A stretch of DNA of 64,000 bases from Sepioteuthis lessoniana. Taxonomy: Eukaryota; Mollusca; Cephalopoda; Myopsida; Loliginidae. The position numbers were made by a program, and so were the translations under genes. The first letter of the stretch is position 1, and every line of letters begins with the position of its first letter. The stretch spans positions 49,892,712 through 49,956,711 of the forward strand of contig OY757921.1 in NCBI GenBank assembly GCA_963585895.1, written 5' to 3'. Below, piece by piece: positions 9,405 through 21,698 of this stretch. The notes below the pieces were generated by a model. It was given only the letters and a program-made list of their open reading frames with translations. It did not search any database and had not been told where the DNA came from.

Positions 9405-10010
9405 TTGTCTACTCGGCTGGAATTGTAGAATATACCGACTGTATCTCTACAGCCGCGTAAAACTCCTACAACAAGTGTCCTTGATATGACACAAAGCAAT
9501 CTGATGCAGGAGCTTAGGGGAATGTGGAGTATCCCTTCATTGCCATCGCTCCCTGGTCCAGTCTGGCCCGAAATGGTAGTACCTGATAGGGTCCTATCTA
9601 TGAGTCAAGTAGAACTAAACAGTGTACTTATGCCAAACTGAATTGCTACAAATAGAACTGTTTTGATAATTAAACTGCGTACTTCATTTAAAATGCGTTC
9701 TTATTCTAAACTGAATTATTTGAAATAGAACTGTTTTTGACATTGGAACTGTACTTACGCTAAACTGAATTGTTTGAAATAGAACAGTTTTGACATTCAA
9801 CTGTGTGAAAACAAAAAACTTTGCTTATACTAACCTGAATTGTTTGAAATAAAACTGTTTGACTAAACTAAATAGCTCTAAATGTTTTTGACAATTAAAC
9901 TGTGTACTTATGTTTAATTAAATTAACTGAAATACAACTGTTTATTTGTATAAAAATGGATTTGGCATTAGATAACCTACAAAGTTTGATATGCCATAAA
10001 ACCCAAACAA
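9405..10010 (+). mobile_element. Family A element, near full length
   Basis: Starts with CTCGGCTGGAATTGTAGAA, passes the core (CAGTCTGGCCCGAAATGGTAG) at about 9560, then four or five interior units of the TAAACTGAATTGTTTGAAATA type (9640-9910), and ends with GGATTTGGCATTAGATAACC and TTGATATGCCATAAAACC at 10010. A clear example of head, VNTR-like middle and SINE-B-like tail. Confidence 0.8.
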
Positions 10011-10349
10011 ACAGAAATCCCACCATAATTTACTATGTATAATGCTACAGTTTCAGTTGATCTTGCAACTTCTCACTTTACCAAGGAATTATAAAGATTT
10101 TCTCCTATTATTATCTGATGTAAAATGATGATATAATAATAAGAGAAGATCAATTTCACGCTGATGAACATAAGATTAAATATCTATTTATAGGCTTGCT
10201 CATCATCTCATTATAATGACCGAGTGCCAGTCTATGTTAAGCTTACTAAATCTCCCTCTTCACCTCCTCTCTCTTACACACTCGCACATATATTGTATCT
10301 CCGTCTCTCTCTCTAAAGATATATATCCCTCTCATTCCTCGCCTCTCTT

Positions 10350-10640
10350 CCTCCGTGATGTTGTGGCTAAAGTGCTTGTATGCAACATCGTAGTAAGCGA
10401 GTTCGAACTCAAGTCGCGCCATTGCGTTCACTTTCGGACTAATACCCTTGGGAAAGGTATGAACCCCCTTATCCTCCCAGCTATGGGTTAAATAGTACCA
10501 TGATATGATATGAGCCTTCTTATCTTTCCGGCTACGGGTTTAATAGTATCACTACTTTTTTTTTCTTCAAAGTTGACTTTAGTATGAAATAGCACACGAT
10601 GGTTGATATGCCGTTAAGCTACGAAACGAAACAAAACAAA
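10350..10640 (+). mobile_element. SINE-B copy
   Basis: Box-A-like GTGGCTAAAGTGCTTG and box-B-like CGAGTTCGAACTCAAG, then GGACTAATACCCTTGGGAAA, CAGCTATGGGTTAAATAGTA and the tail GGTTGATATGCCGTTAA. A CT-rich microsatellite follows. Confidence 0.8.
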
Positions 10641-10654
10641 ACAAGGTTTTCTCT

Positions 10655-10680
10655 TTCACACACTCTCTCTAAACCTTTCT

Positions 10681-10725
<45 letters not shown>

Positions 10726-10800
10726 ACACATTCTTACTCTCTGAATCTATCTCCCTCTTTTTATTATACACACACTCGCTGTCTCTCTTTCTTCCTTTTG
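10655..10800. repeat. (CT)n-rich microsatellite
   Basis: Pure (CT)n core at about 10686-10722 with CT-rich flanks. The Ser/Leu ORFs over it are artefacts. Confidence 0.95.
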
Positions 10801-10879
10801 TGCAGACATAAACACTCTCCCTAAATCTCCCCCAGATCTTTCTTTTACACATGTATACACACTCCCTTCTATGCTTACT

Positions 10880-11105
10880 GGTTGATTTTTAAGTGGAGTA
10901 AAGCTGCTTAGAATCAATTTTCCTTTAGAGCAAAGTCAATCCAACTATTAACCCATAGTTGTGTGGTGGTGGTGGTGGTGGTGGTGGTGGTGGTGGGGAA
11001 ATAGATGGTATTAGCACAAAGTGAAACATAAACAGCCTTGTCCAGAATTTGAACTCGGGTAGCCGATTTCATTTCCTACGACGATAACTGTTATGCTAAG
11101 AGCGC
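10880..11105 (-). mobile_element. SINE-C copy
   Basis: On the minus strand the tRNA-like head is TAGCATAACAGTTATCGTCG plus the box-B-like CGAGTTCAAATTCTGG. The body contains the CCCATAGTT block, interrupted by a (GGT)n run at 10965-10995. Other SINE-C copies share ATCGTCGTAGGAAATGGACAC after box A. Confidence 0.7.
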
Positions 11106-11109
11106 TTCG

Positions 11110-11955
11110 AAGTGCGCTCTGTAGTCGTTAGCATGTACATGGCATAGTTCACTCTCCTATAATTCTCTCATTGATTCCCCGTGGCAGCAGCAGCAGCAGC
11201 AGCAGCAGCAGAGTAATTGCTGTTATATACATTGCTAACTTTACCAAAATGGGCTCTTTGTATTCAATCAATCAATTAATCAAACCATCTTGTTTTTGTT
11301 TTAACTATTTTGTAACCAGCCCTCCGTCACCCATCCGACTAACTCGGGACAACTTTTCTTACAATTTTCGGTTCCAATCTTTCCTCAGCTAGGAGGGCAG
11401 GTCGGTGGGGTGCAACATGTATCTGTCTCTTCTGTAATTATCCATCTCAGACACTTCTTGTCTTTCTCGCTTTCGAGCAATGATCGGAGCTGATATTCGC
11501 ATGATGAAGGGGCCCAGGAGAAGGAACTCTACCCCAACACCTCTACCATTACCACCACTACCACCGTTATAAATCGCTCATGTTTCACTCTTGGGTTTTG
11601 TTTCGTCCCGCCCACCATCTTCCAATCGAAAATAGGATTGCTCAGTGCGATGACCCCAAATCTGTTGTTTTTGTTGGTGGCGGGGAGTAGTTCGCTGGGT
11701 GGGCAGTGTTTGGTGCGTTGCAAATCACACTCAACACCTTCATAGCTCCATCCCTGGTACCTACCGCCGTCACCTCCCACCATTCTTCTCTCTTGCCTTC
11801 CAAGAAACCTGGCCTTTGTTTGTTGGGCTTTTCGTCGGGAGACTCTAAGATTTATTGAGGGGATGTGTAAGAAGCGACATTTTGTAAACATGTGACGATT
11901 TGCAATTCAAATCCAAAGCGACGTATTTGGCGCAAAAGATATCCCACGACTGTTT
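11110..11955. other. Non-repetitive, GC-richer island
   Basis: About 850 bp without similarity to other parts of the window except a (GCA)n run at 11183-11211 and CCACTACCACC runs near 11550. It has several CpGs and a noticeably higher GC content than the surroundings. It could hold an exon, UTR or control region of a host gene. No splice-site-supported exon was identified. Confidence 0.4.
11529..11891 (-). CDS. Open frame of 120 codons, unrecognised
   Basis: The longest non-retroelement open frame in the first 50 kb, inside the GC-richer island. The predicted product is basic, with RRKAQQTKARFLGRQERR near its start and a Val run (from a GGT-type repeat) near its end. No domain, signal peptide or homolog is recognised. 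Length alone is weak support in GC-richer sequence, so a chance frame is the more likely reading. Confidence 0.2.
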   Translation of the reverse strand: MFTKCRFLHIPSINLRVSRRKAQQTKARFLGRQERRMVGGDGGRYQGWSYEGVECDLQRTKHCPPSELLPATNKNNRFGVIALSNPIFDWKMVGGTKQNPRVKHERFITVVVVVMVEVLG

Positions 11956-11956
11956 A

Positions 11957-11960
11957 TATG

Positions 11961-12008
<48 letters not shown>

Positions 12009-12050
12009 AGTGTACCTAATACAAATATATATGTATATGTATGTGTTATA

Positions 12051-12132
<82 letters not shown>
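11957..12132. repeat. Compound (AT)n(GT)n and (CA)n(TA)n microsatellites
   Basis: Two tracts in inverted arrangement: (AT)(GT) at 11957-12006, then (CA)(TA) at 12052-12132. Able to form a long hairpin. Confidence 0.95.
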
Positions 12133-12955
12133 TACAGACATGAATATCTCTCTGTCCGTCTGTCTCAGTGTGGACTCAATTTTTTCTATATATCTATCTA
12201 TCATGTTAGCATTCATTGACCTAAGAAAAGGGTCTTTATTTTTGTACGGAACCATCTTCTTACATAAACAGTACGCATATGTAAGCGATCATCCTTAGTA
12301 TAAAAAAGAAAAAATGTGAACGACCAGCTACAAAAGTGCATAATGTTATACTGTTTCTCTGTGTGTCTTTCGTCATGATCTGTTGTGTGGTCCTTTTTGT
12401 GGAGTTATATCTTGCACCGTTTGTTGACACATATACATTTTCAGTAAGCCGGCCCAATGGTTAGAGCTGTTGTGCATCTTCCACCAGTGCAATTTTCGTA
12501 CAGGAAACATCAAAAGAAAAAATTAAAATAAAAAATTAATTAAAAAACTAAAAATTGATTGATATTAAGTGTTCATATTTTGCACACACTTATATTGCTT
12601 TTTATGTGGGTAATTTTATCATTTCTTGCGGAAATCATATGATCAATACGGATATTTTAAACTGTCATTTACAAAACTTTACAACTCTGAAAGTCTGTAA
12701 AAAAATAAAATTGTAAAAATGTATAAAGAATATTCTTATTTTCGGATTGCTCTCTAATAAAATGAAGCTGTGGCTGTGTCAGGATTACTAAATGGTTGCA
12801 CTACCTGAACAAATCCAAGTAAAATGAATAAGACTGGGGATGTTTGGACGAATATAACCGAAGTTCTCATAAACATACTAGTTGGACCCATCAGTAAAAC
12901 CTTACATGACACAGCTCTGGGCGGATACTGGATGCCGTCTAGAGGACTTATCAAA
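12133..12955. other. No confident feature
   Basis: A weak tRNA-like trace (GCCGGCCCAATGGTTAGAGC near 12447) and AT-rich sequence. A 66-codon minus-strand frame at 12754-12954 has no supporting signal. Confidence 0.5.
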
Positions 12956-12959
12956 AGTG

Positions 12960-13122
12960 CTTGATTGTGTGCAAATAAATTAGCTCTAACTTTTTGAAAA
13001 AAATAACTATCAAAAAACTATTCACTTACAAGTCATATGTATATCTGTTTAACTGCGTGCAAACAAATGAGCTTTGTGTCGTTTGAAAATAATTTTACTT
13101 TGGAACTATTCGTTTACCCCCC

Positions 13123-13208
<86 letters not shown>

Positions 13209-13252
13209 CAATATATAATCTGCAAAAGTTGATATACAATAAAATCCAACCA
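12960..13252 (+). mobile_element. Family A partial copy with (AT)n expansion
   Basis: Interior-type units (GTGCAAACAAATGAGC) followed by an 80 bp (AT)n tract at about 13127-13204 and the tail TGCAAAAGTTGATATACAAT at 13217-13250. The core is absent. Confidence 0.6.
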
Positions 13253-13289
13253 ATCAACATATCTTTTGATGAAATTTAATTTCCATTCT

Positions 13290-13760
13290 TTCTCAAAATA
13301 AATTAATTCGATAATGAATTACAAAACATAACTAACTTAGTCTTACTAGATGCCACAATGAGAAGGGGTTGATTTTAAAAATGTTTACTGTTTCAAAATT
13401 CAATTTTTTTTTACGAAATATAGAAAATTTATAACATATTGAATATTGAATCTTGTAATAATATCCACATCAACAAATAATTGGCAAGACTGAAACTGAT
13501 GTAAAGAGTAAAGATCCGGATCTCTTTGGACAAAACTAGATTTTTCATTATCATGAATTAAAAAAAAAATTATTCATTCTTTAAAAATCTCTTACCATGG
13601 ATAAGAATTAGAATTTCAGAAAATGTATTTAAATTTTACTTTTTCATTATTTCAAAAATCTATATTTTTAATCTTTGTAACATCCAATCTTCAATAATAA
13701 AAAAAGGATATTCTAGAATTACTTTTAATAATTTGTTTAAGGTATAATTATTTTGAACGG
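13290..13760 (+). mobile_element. Repeat family E, copy 2
   Basis: Matches 63400-63790 along its length, including AAGATCCGGATCTCTTTGG (codes DPDLFG in one frame) and ACCATGGATAAGAATTA. No long open frame is left. Confidence 0.65.
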
Positions 13761-13806
13761 GCCATCTCAACCAATCAGGCATGTGTACGATATCTGATAA
13801 TTTGAT

Positions 13807-13856
13807 TGTAACATTAATGAATATTAACCCTTAATTACTTCCCTTCTGGGGAACTG
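13807..13856 (+). repeat. Left LTR fragment of the Gypsy fossil
   Basis: About 50 bp (AATATTAACCCTTAATTACT region) repeated directly at 17197-17246. The remainder of the left LTR is not recognisable. Confidence 0.65.
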
Positions 13857-16800
13857 AACCTAGATCCAAATCCCCCTACTGTGACAAACAAATGGAAACT
13901 TTGGGTTAAAATATCGACTTTTTTAAAGAATTTGACGACATCTCTCCTAACAAATGAAGAACGTTAGTCGGTCGTGTTTCATTGAGATTTTACGAGTATA
14001 TAGAGTACCGTGTACTACGTACAAATCGGTTATTAACGCCCTGGAACAGCAATACGTTAAAACGCCAAACGAAAATTTTTGCCTGGCAACTCTTATCTAC
14101 GTGTTGACAGACACCCGGCGAATCTCCACACGAGTTCCTACGATAGCTCAATAAATTCAGTAAGAACTGTGTTTATAAACCAGTGGCCACAGAACAGTGC
14201 CGTGAGGAACTCGTAAGAGATACATTTATCAACAGACTAGCATCTTCTAACATACAATGGTGACTACATGAAAATTACAATCCGCCAACAGGCAAACTTT
14301 GTCTCTTGACTGGATCCATAAAAACTCACACCAACAACATGATCATCAGCTACGCTGCTGCTACTACTACAACCATTACAGACCCTACGGAGGAAAAACA
14401 CTACGAAAACGTAAGAAGCCCTCTTGCTATGTCATTCAGGTGGAAGAAGTCGCTTCCTATTTCTAATAAAAAGACCTATTTCTTTGTAGTGGACAACTAC
14501 ACAAAAGGAATACATATTTGGCTAAAGAACTCACCTGACCTACTTGTAGAAGAATTTTCCATTATTTTAAGGTGTGCGAATCTAAAAGTTGAAGTATAAC
14601 TGACACAATGAGTACAACAAATCTATGCACCATAACAGGGTCAATTCCTGAAAGTCTCTGGTCTGCAAACACTAAAGTGTCCATTTATGGTCATTCAGCT
14701 CAGAAAGTTTTGTCGACGAGTGGATTACCTCAAAATTACAAATTAAAATCAAACCACTCAAAAAAGAAATATCAATAGTTCTGACGACGATAAATACTCT
14801 AACTTGTGGTTTTTGTGTGGTTGACTTTTAGATAAATAATTCACGCTATAAGTCTGTCAATTTTAAAATTTGAAAGAACTTGAGTGGTGATGTGATATTC
14901 GGATAGGATTTTCAGAGTCAATATGAATCCTAGCTGATAGAATACATGGGCACTCGACCTGGTATTGTTATTTCTAACCCTCGACCAATTTTTTAGTCTT
15001 TCGGCTGCTTTTTTTGACAAGCCTTTGCTTGTCAAAAAATCACAGAGGTTTAGGAAGGATGACACAGACTTTTTCGGTAAAGATATTGAAGAACCTTTGC
15101 ATGAAGGCATAATTGAACTAGCTTCATCTCCGCAGAAGGCTCAGGTGGTAGTTGTTAAAGACCCCTCCAATAGACATAAGAATAGGTTATGTGTTGATTA
15201 CTCCCGAACTATCAACCAATATACTGAACTTGATGCCTATCCTCTTTTACGTATCAAGGAAATTGTCAACAAACTTGCTGAATACAACCTTTCAACCTTT
15301 GATCTGAAATGGACCTATCACCAAATTCCCCTTCTGCAAGATGAAAAGAAATTTATGGCTTTTAAAGCAATTGGAAAACTCTCCCAGTACCGAAGAATTC
15401 CATTTGGTTTGACAAATGGAGTAGCTGTTTTATAAACGAGAAATAGACAAACTTATACTGGAATAGACATTGAAAGTTAGGTTTGTCAATCTTGACGACA
15501 TAACTATCGCGGGGAGAAACCAAGAATAACATGTCAAAAGATTCTTTACAGTAATCAAGGCTAAAAATCTGATATTGAATGAAACTAAAACTTTATCCTC
15601 TGTTCTAGGTTTTAATATTCTTGGCTACTGTGTAAGTAATGGCATTATCAAACCTGACCCAGAAAGACTTCGATTACTTCAAGAGCTACCCATGCCAATA
15701 ACCCTGAATTCTTTTCGAACTGTTGGTATGTTTGCTTATTATGTTAAATGGCTACCGAGGTTCTCTTACAAGATACAGCCGTTAATTAAAATCAAGAACA
15801 TTCCAACAGCTATCCAAACGCTTAAAAGTCTGAAGAAATAACTGGAGATTGCTACGTGGCAAAACATAGATGAAGAATTGTCATTTGTTGTTGAGTGTGA
15901 TGCATCAGATGTAGCAGTGTCAGCTTCTCAGAACCAGAGAGATAGACCAGTAGCTTTTATGTCACGGACACTGCAAAGTAGTAGATTACATTATCCATCA
16001 ACATAATAGAATAGAACTGGCAACTTTTAGCTACTCTATAAGATGCCGGCCTGGAAAAGATAATGTTGCCTCTGACACACGTACTTGAGCATTTTGGGCT
16101 TCATTGAATTCGTCAAAACTTAGTGACCTTCTCCAATGAATATGCCATCCTAGAATAACACGAATACTTCACTCCATACGTGCTAAAAATCTACGCTTCT
16201 CGACTGAATAAGTGAAGAAAGAATGTTCTTCATGTCGAAGTTGTGCAGAACTCAATCCAAAATTCTTTCATATTAAAAATGAAACTTTGATAAAGGTAAC
16301 TCAGCCGTTGGAACGCCTGAGTATTGATTTTAAAGGTCCCGTACCTTCAATCTCAGATAATGTTTAAATGCATACCATAGTGAATGAATGCTCCAGATTT
16401 CCATTTGCTTTTCCTTGCTCCAATATGCATACATCAACGGTAATCAAATATCTTGACTAGTTATTTGTATTTACTTGCCTCCCAGGTTATATACACTCTG
16501 ACAGAGGTATCTTATTTTCAATCAAAAGAAATGAAGGCTTGCCTATTAAATAGAGTTATTGCTGCAAGTAGAACAACACCCTAAAACCCCTGTGTCAATG
16601 GACAGGTGGAAAGGTTCAATTGTATCATCTGGTAGGATATAAAACTTGCCCTTAAGTTAAACAATCTGGATGATTGTCATTGGGAATCAGTATTTCCCGA
16701 CGCCCTACACTCCATTTGATTACTTCTATCAACTGCAACTGACTCCACGCCACACGAATGATTCTTTAATTTCAAAAGATGCTTTCCTTTTGGTACATCT

Positions 16801-17196
16801 CTAACAACTGTGCGAACAAGGTCAGGACCTGTAATTCTTTGTCGTTTTGCCAAGAACAAGAATGATTCGCTGGTGGATGAGGTTGAACTGATGGAGGCAA
16901 CCCCGAACTATGCTAACATTAAGCATACATATGAGGAAGAGTCAACGGTATTGTTTAGAGATTTGATACAATATACAGTATCAGAGGCAGGAAATGCTGA
17001 TATAATAAAAGAACCGTTTAAAATTCACTCAGGACCTCGAGAAAGAATTGAACCTTCACTTAAAAATATGTCTGCTGAGTTTGATACACCTACCTTACCA
17101 CAAACCAAAATCGACGGGCTTATACTTTGTAGATCTTCCAGAACAATGAAACCTCCACGACGTCTAGACTTGTAACAAATTAGTAGGTCGGAAGAA

Positions 17197-17420
17197 TGTT
17201 ATATTAATAAATATTAACCGTTAATTACTTCTTTTCTGGAGAACTGGTATTGTCTCACCTTTGGTAACTCTCTTGTAAAAGAGTAAAATAACTGTTTGTG
17301 TGTATCTACGGCGGAAATATACTATGCATTAAATTAGCTCATTAAAGCTACTTGTTTTCATTTCAATGATGTGATATAGTGATTTTTGTTTCCCTCTATA
17401 TAAAGAGTATTAAACTGACA
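17197..17420 (+). repeat. Right LTR region of the Gypsy fossil
   Basis: Begins TGTTATATTAATAAATATTA just after a purine-rich GGTCGGAAGAA (polypurine-tract-like). The right edge is uncertain; TATATAAAG near 17398 could be the old promoter box. Confidence 0.55.
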
Positions 17421-18076
17421 TCTCACCATCTCTGAATATGGCACAAAACCGTTTTATAGTAGGGGCCGAGCATGAATCGAGACTCATGCGCAGCAGGTTT
17501 ATGAATGTAAACTTGTAAATTCACTTTCAGAGGCCTATATGGATCACATTGGGAGGGCCTTGCCTGAGTGTTACGAGTTCACATATTTGTGGCTTTCCAA
17601 CAACAGAAAAATCATTCTAAAAACTCAAAGGCTAAACCGGAACTTATTTCTGGTTTTACTCTGAAGCATTGTTATTATTCGCCACATCTTTTTTTATTCT
17701 ATTTTATCTGAAATGTTCTTGTCTTTCGCAGTGAAATAAAATACACACGAGTGATATTATTGTTTCGATAGTAGTGACATATTCCTTTTAGATCCACGAT
17801 CCACAATTCGAAATGACGGGAATCTTGAAAATATATTCAACACAATCAAGAATGATTATTCAAACTCCCTAACTTTTATAGCCTTGTTTCATTTTCATGC
17901 CTTAAATTGTTGATAAATTTGCTGGATATTTTCATTAAAATGTTTTTGTTTCCATTGAACAGCTAAATTTTGAGGGCAATTTTCTTCCTGTTTATAAAAA
18001 AAAATCATGTGAAGGAAATTTGAAAATATAACATCAGTCCCAAAAGATCCCGGCTCTATCTAACATCTATGCATAC

Positions 18077-18108
<32 letters not shown>

Positions 18109-18620
18109 CTTTGTGCCTATGTCTGTTCCGCTGAACCAGACATTGAGAGATCAACATCAACATTTCGTGTGACGATCGAAACAGGAGCTTAACCTGGGCC
18201 AAAGACATTTATTTTAAAAAATACAATAAATAAAGAGAAAATATTAATTTGATTTTTGTTGAAGAGTCACTTGTCAAGTATCGGTAGTGCAAACCAACAT
18301 AGGCACAGAGATTTCATGTCTTATATTTAGAAATAAAATTATATTAGGACGCAAAAATACTTTTTTTATCAAATTATATATATCGTAAATTATGGTGAAA
18401 CTATAAAACCAAGTAATGTTGATGACTTAAACTCGCCACTAGTATATATAGTTAGAAAATAAACAATTAAATCACTCCTTTCGTTGTATTTATTCTACAA
18501 TGCTCAATATCCGATATTGAGGTACTTCAGCGTAAATTCGTCTTAAAATCATAATTAAAATCGTTATAAAAACGTTTTTAAAAACTGTTCAACACAAATT
18601 TTAATACTTTTCGATCGTCG
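17421..18620. other. AT-rich, no confident gene
   Basis: Contains a (GT)n tract at 18079-18109 and otherwise unique-looking AT-rich sequence. Nothing coding was recognised. Confidence 0.5.
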
Positions 18621-18627
18621 GCGGCTC

Positions 18628-18671
<44 letters not shown>

Positions 18672-18810
18672 TGAGAGGGAGAAAGAGTGAGAGAACAGAA
18701 TGTAATCTTGAAATTAAATTTCAAAATATGAGCCCGACTAACATGATACTCTAGTTTTGCCACACACACACACACACAAACATGTGAGTGTGTGTGTGTT
18801 TGTATTGTAA
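18628..18810. repeat. (AT)n(GA)n tract and a CA/TG hairpin
   Basis: (AT)(GA) at 18628-18675. At 18763-18802 a (CA)n arm faces a (TG)n arm around AACATGTGAG, a ready hairpin. Confidence 0.85.
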
Positions 18811-18989
18811 AAAAAAAATATAGATCAAAGCATTTATGCTTTGAGCTGACATTGAAATGGATTTGTCATTTTCATGAATCTTGTTTTAAATTCCAATTTG
18901 CAAGCCTGTGTTGCCAACGAAGGAAGTTTCATCTTCAACTGGAATGTTCCAAAGTCTTTTGATACAAACAACAAAAAGGAGAGTACACT

Positions 18990-19205
18990 TCCACGTAATT
19001 GATCCGATCAACTAATTTGATTTATTTTAAAAATGTGGCCTTTTTTCGCGTCTACGAAATTCGTGTTCAAACAAAATGAAAATTGAGGACATTCGTCAGG
19101 ATAGAAAGTAAGATTTTGATAACATTTCATTTCAAACCATTTGAGTGCTTTCGGACGAACCCCATCGCTAAATTGGATACGCACAAACACTGCCAGTTCT
19201 AATCA
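18990..19205 (-). CDS. Possible terminal exon, unrecognised product
   Basis: On the minus strand a pyrimidine-rich stretch ending CTTTGATTAG (an acceptable 3' splice site, near 19201-19210) leads into about 61 open codons (VRIQFSDGVRPKALKWFEMK at the start, KKGHIFKINQIS at the end) and then a stop. There is no polyadenylation signal close by and the product is unknown. It may equally be a chance frame or a fragment of an unrecognised transposon. Confidence 0.25.
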
Positions 19206-19209
19206 AAGG

Positions 19210-19680
19210 AAAATGTTATAAAAATGTAATAATAAAAAAGAAAATCAATATTTATGTACACTACAACATTATTTTTGAGAGATTTCTAAAACTTGTTTAA
19301 ACCTACTTATTCAAATTCCAAGCTTTACATTTAGCAAAATGTAAGAGAAATCTTAGCAGTGTCTTTAGATTTTACTGGGCTCGTTTGCATTAAGTTATTA
19401 TTTTACTGTACAGTGAAAATTATTTCTGAATATAAGAGGCACAATCGAATCTGTTCAGCCTTTTTATGAAGCAGTAGCTAAGAAAGGAGTCAGTAAAATA
19501 TTAGATTTGAAATGCAAACAGCGTCGCTTTGGATTAGAAATCGACGATTCTATTAACTGAATGAGATTTTAATAGTAAAATATTCCATGATCAACAGTTT
19601 AAAATAGCAGCGTCGTTTAAATGTGATGAAATGTCAGGTGATTATCAGAGTCTAACGAAGTTAACCGAAATAAAAGTGAT
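19210..19680. other. No recognisable feature
   Basis: AT-rich sequence with no repeat match inside the window and no credible frame. Confidence 0.5.
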
Positions 19681-19689
19681 CATCAGTAT

Positions 19690-21015
19690 TATTTGTTCCT
19701 TGAGAGTTTTTCACATCAGTGTTGGCTGATGGTCTTTCACTGGAGTTTGAGTGATAGCAAGTCTTCGCAAGTCTCCAGGGCTCTTCTCAGTATTTTAGCC
19801 GTTCTCAATAACTTAGTAGTTTGGATGGTCTCCACTCGTTCCCTTATTTCCAAGTCCTCCAGTCCGTTAATTAATCCTTTGATGATTGTACCAAAAGCAT
19901 CAATCACAACTGGTATAATTGCCACTTTCATGTTCCATAGTTTTTTCAATTTCCTCGCAAGATTCTTCTTTTCACTTTCTTTCAATTTTATTCAGTGGTC
20001 AGCCATGACAGCATGGTCCACAATTTTGCAAGTTCTCTTTTTTGTTGTTGTTGATTATTATGAGATTTGGTCGTCTGGCCGAGATTAGGTGAACCGTTTG
20101 AATGTCAAAATCCCATAGGAGTTTGTGTGTCATTCTCCATGACAGATGCTGAGTTGTGCATATCCCATTTGTTCGTATGGTCAAATTTAAATTTTTTGCT
20201 CAACTCCCAGTGGATCTCCTTTCCCACCCAGTCGTGTCTAGTCTTACACTCCTTATGTGCTAATTGGTTGCATTTGCTTATTATGTGATTGATGGTTTCG
20301 TCTCTATCACCACATCATCTACATTTGCTCTTTTGTTGTGTCTTATCTATTCTCGCTTTGATATGATTGGTTCTTATGGCGTTGTTTTGTGCTGCTATAA
20401 GGAGAGATTTCTCTCTTAAGGTTTCCTTTTCTTCGCTACGACCAGATTTTCTCGTGTGAGATGTTGCTTATTCGTCTTTTAAAACGCCCATTGAGTTGTT
20501 TACTTTCCCTTTTTGTTTTCTGGTTATTGTCGTTCTGTTGGTCCTCATGTTATCAGTATTGTTTCTGGTGGCTGTAATCAGTCTTTCTAGCGCTTTTCTA
20601 TGTAGTCTTCAAGTCGTTGTATCGATGCGTCAACGTTATCTTCAAAGCTCGTAAATCCTCTTCCGCCTTTCTTTCTTGATACATATTATCTGTCAACGTC
20701 GTCTCTGGGATGTAATGCCTTATGTATGGTCATTAGTGTTCTTGTTCTTTGGTCCATTTGTTTGAGTTCTTCTGTCCACTTCAAAAATGGTCCCGAATAT
20801 CTAACGAGGGATACAGCCCAGGTATTTATTCCTTTGATAAGATTTCTGCTTTATAGTTGTCTCGAGTAGTTTTCTGGTTCTCCTGGGATATTCTTTCTTA
20901 ATTTTTTCTTTCATCTCCACTTGTTTGATGGTGTCACCTTCCAAGTTGCCCAAGCATTTGAACAGTTCCTTTTCTCCAAGCGTTCTAATCTTGTTTGTCA
21001 ATAATTGGTGTGTTT
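19690..21015 (-). mobile_element. LINE-A fragment, connection to nuclease end
   Basis: The 3' end at 19690 has the family sequence TCAGTGTTGGCTGATGG. On the minus strand from the right: the thumb-side region (RTLGEKELFKCLGNLEGDTI, 20801-21001), a middle region, a decayed zinc finger near 20330, the RPNLIII nuclease motif near 20070, and KESEKKNLARKLKKLWNMK with VIDAFGTIIKGLINGLEDLE (19737-19985). Frame-broken and lacking the catalytic palm. Confidence 0.85.
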
Positions 21016-21239
21016 GTTATTGTATTAGTGTCTTGTTCATTGTTTGTTTTCTGGTGTATTTTTAGTATTTCTAGGTAATCACTAAGTTAAAACTATTTTT
21101 TTTTTTGGTGGTCAAACGAAGGTCAGCATTTCTTATCACTTTGCGCATGTGAGCAAATCTCTTTTTTCCGCTCGACTATGTGTTTGTTGCTTTTTTTAAA
21201 AAGGTTTTAAACTTAATTTCACATTCACACAGAGTGATC

Positions 21240-21350
21240 CAATTTTTACCTACAAAATCATTACTACTATTATTACTACTACACCATCAACAACAACTAC
21301 TTCTAATATTCCTAGTACTATTACTACTAATAGTAATAATCATAATGTTT
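21240..21350. repeat. Trinucleotide-rich (TAC/CAA/TAG) stretch
   Basis: Imperfect ACTACT and CAACAA runs. Low complexity. Confidence 0.8.
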
Positions 21351-21399
21351 CAACAAACAGACCAGATAATAAGAAAACTAATGACGCAGCACCAGGCCT

Positions 21400-21690
21400 T
21401 ACCCTATTTACCAACCCCTCCGCTCGGGCAGGATATGACACAAGGTCAATTTTTAAGCGGAGTTTATCAGGTTGGAATTCAGAGTTTTCCTTCTCCTAAA
21501 CTAGTTGCCTCACCATGGCTGAAGAACCTAGTCTACCCTACTATTTACCCATAGCTGGAGGGAGAATAATTCATACCTTTCCCAAGGGTATTAGTGCTAT
21601 GTGAAATGCAATCAGACTCGTCCAGGATTTGAACTCCTGTCGCTGTGTCCATTTCCTACGACGATAACCATTACACCACGGGCACCTCCT
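21400..21690 (-). mobile_element. SINE-C, the most complete copy
   Basis: Read on the minus strand: GTGGTGTAATGGTTATCGTC (box-A region), GGAAATGGACAC, CAGGAGTTCAAATCCTGG (box-B region), TAATACCCTTGGGAAAGG, CCAGCTATGGGTAAATAGTA, then a body ending TTGACCTTGTGTCATATCC near 21430. Serves as the local reference for the family. Confidence 0.8.
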
Positions 21691-21698
21691 GTAGCACC

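Larger units (their letters stand above)
13807..17420 (+). mobile_element. Ty3/Gypsy LTR retrotransposon fossil
   Basis: A decayed Gypsy-type element in plus orientation. In order: an LTR fragment (13807-13856), a gag-like region (about 13950-14400), a reverse transcriptase (about 14960-15440; recognisable by CVDYSRTINQY, STFDLKWTYHQIPL and RIPFGLTNG), an RNase H-like segment (about 15870-16010), an integrase-like region (about 16080-16800) and a C-terminal open stretch (16810-17175), then the right LTR from about 17197. The element is plainly broken, with roughly a dozen or more disabling changes. The shared LTR segment differs at about 7 of 50 positions, suggesting an old insertion. Confidence 0.85.

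Noticed and set aside
12754-12954. 66-codon minus-strand frame with hydrophobic residues
   Set aside because: No splice sites, no repeat or homolog, ordinary length for chance.
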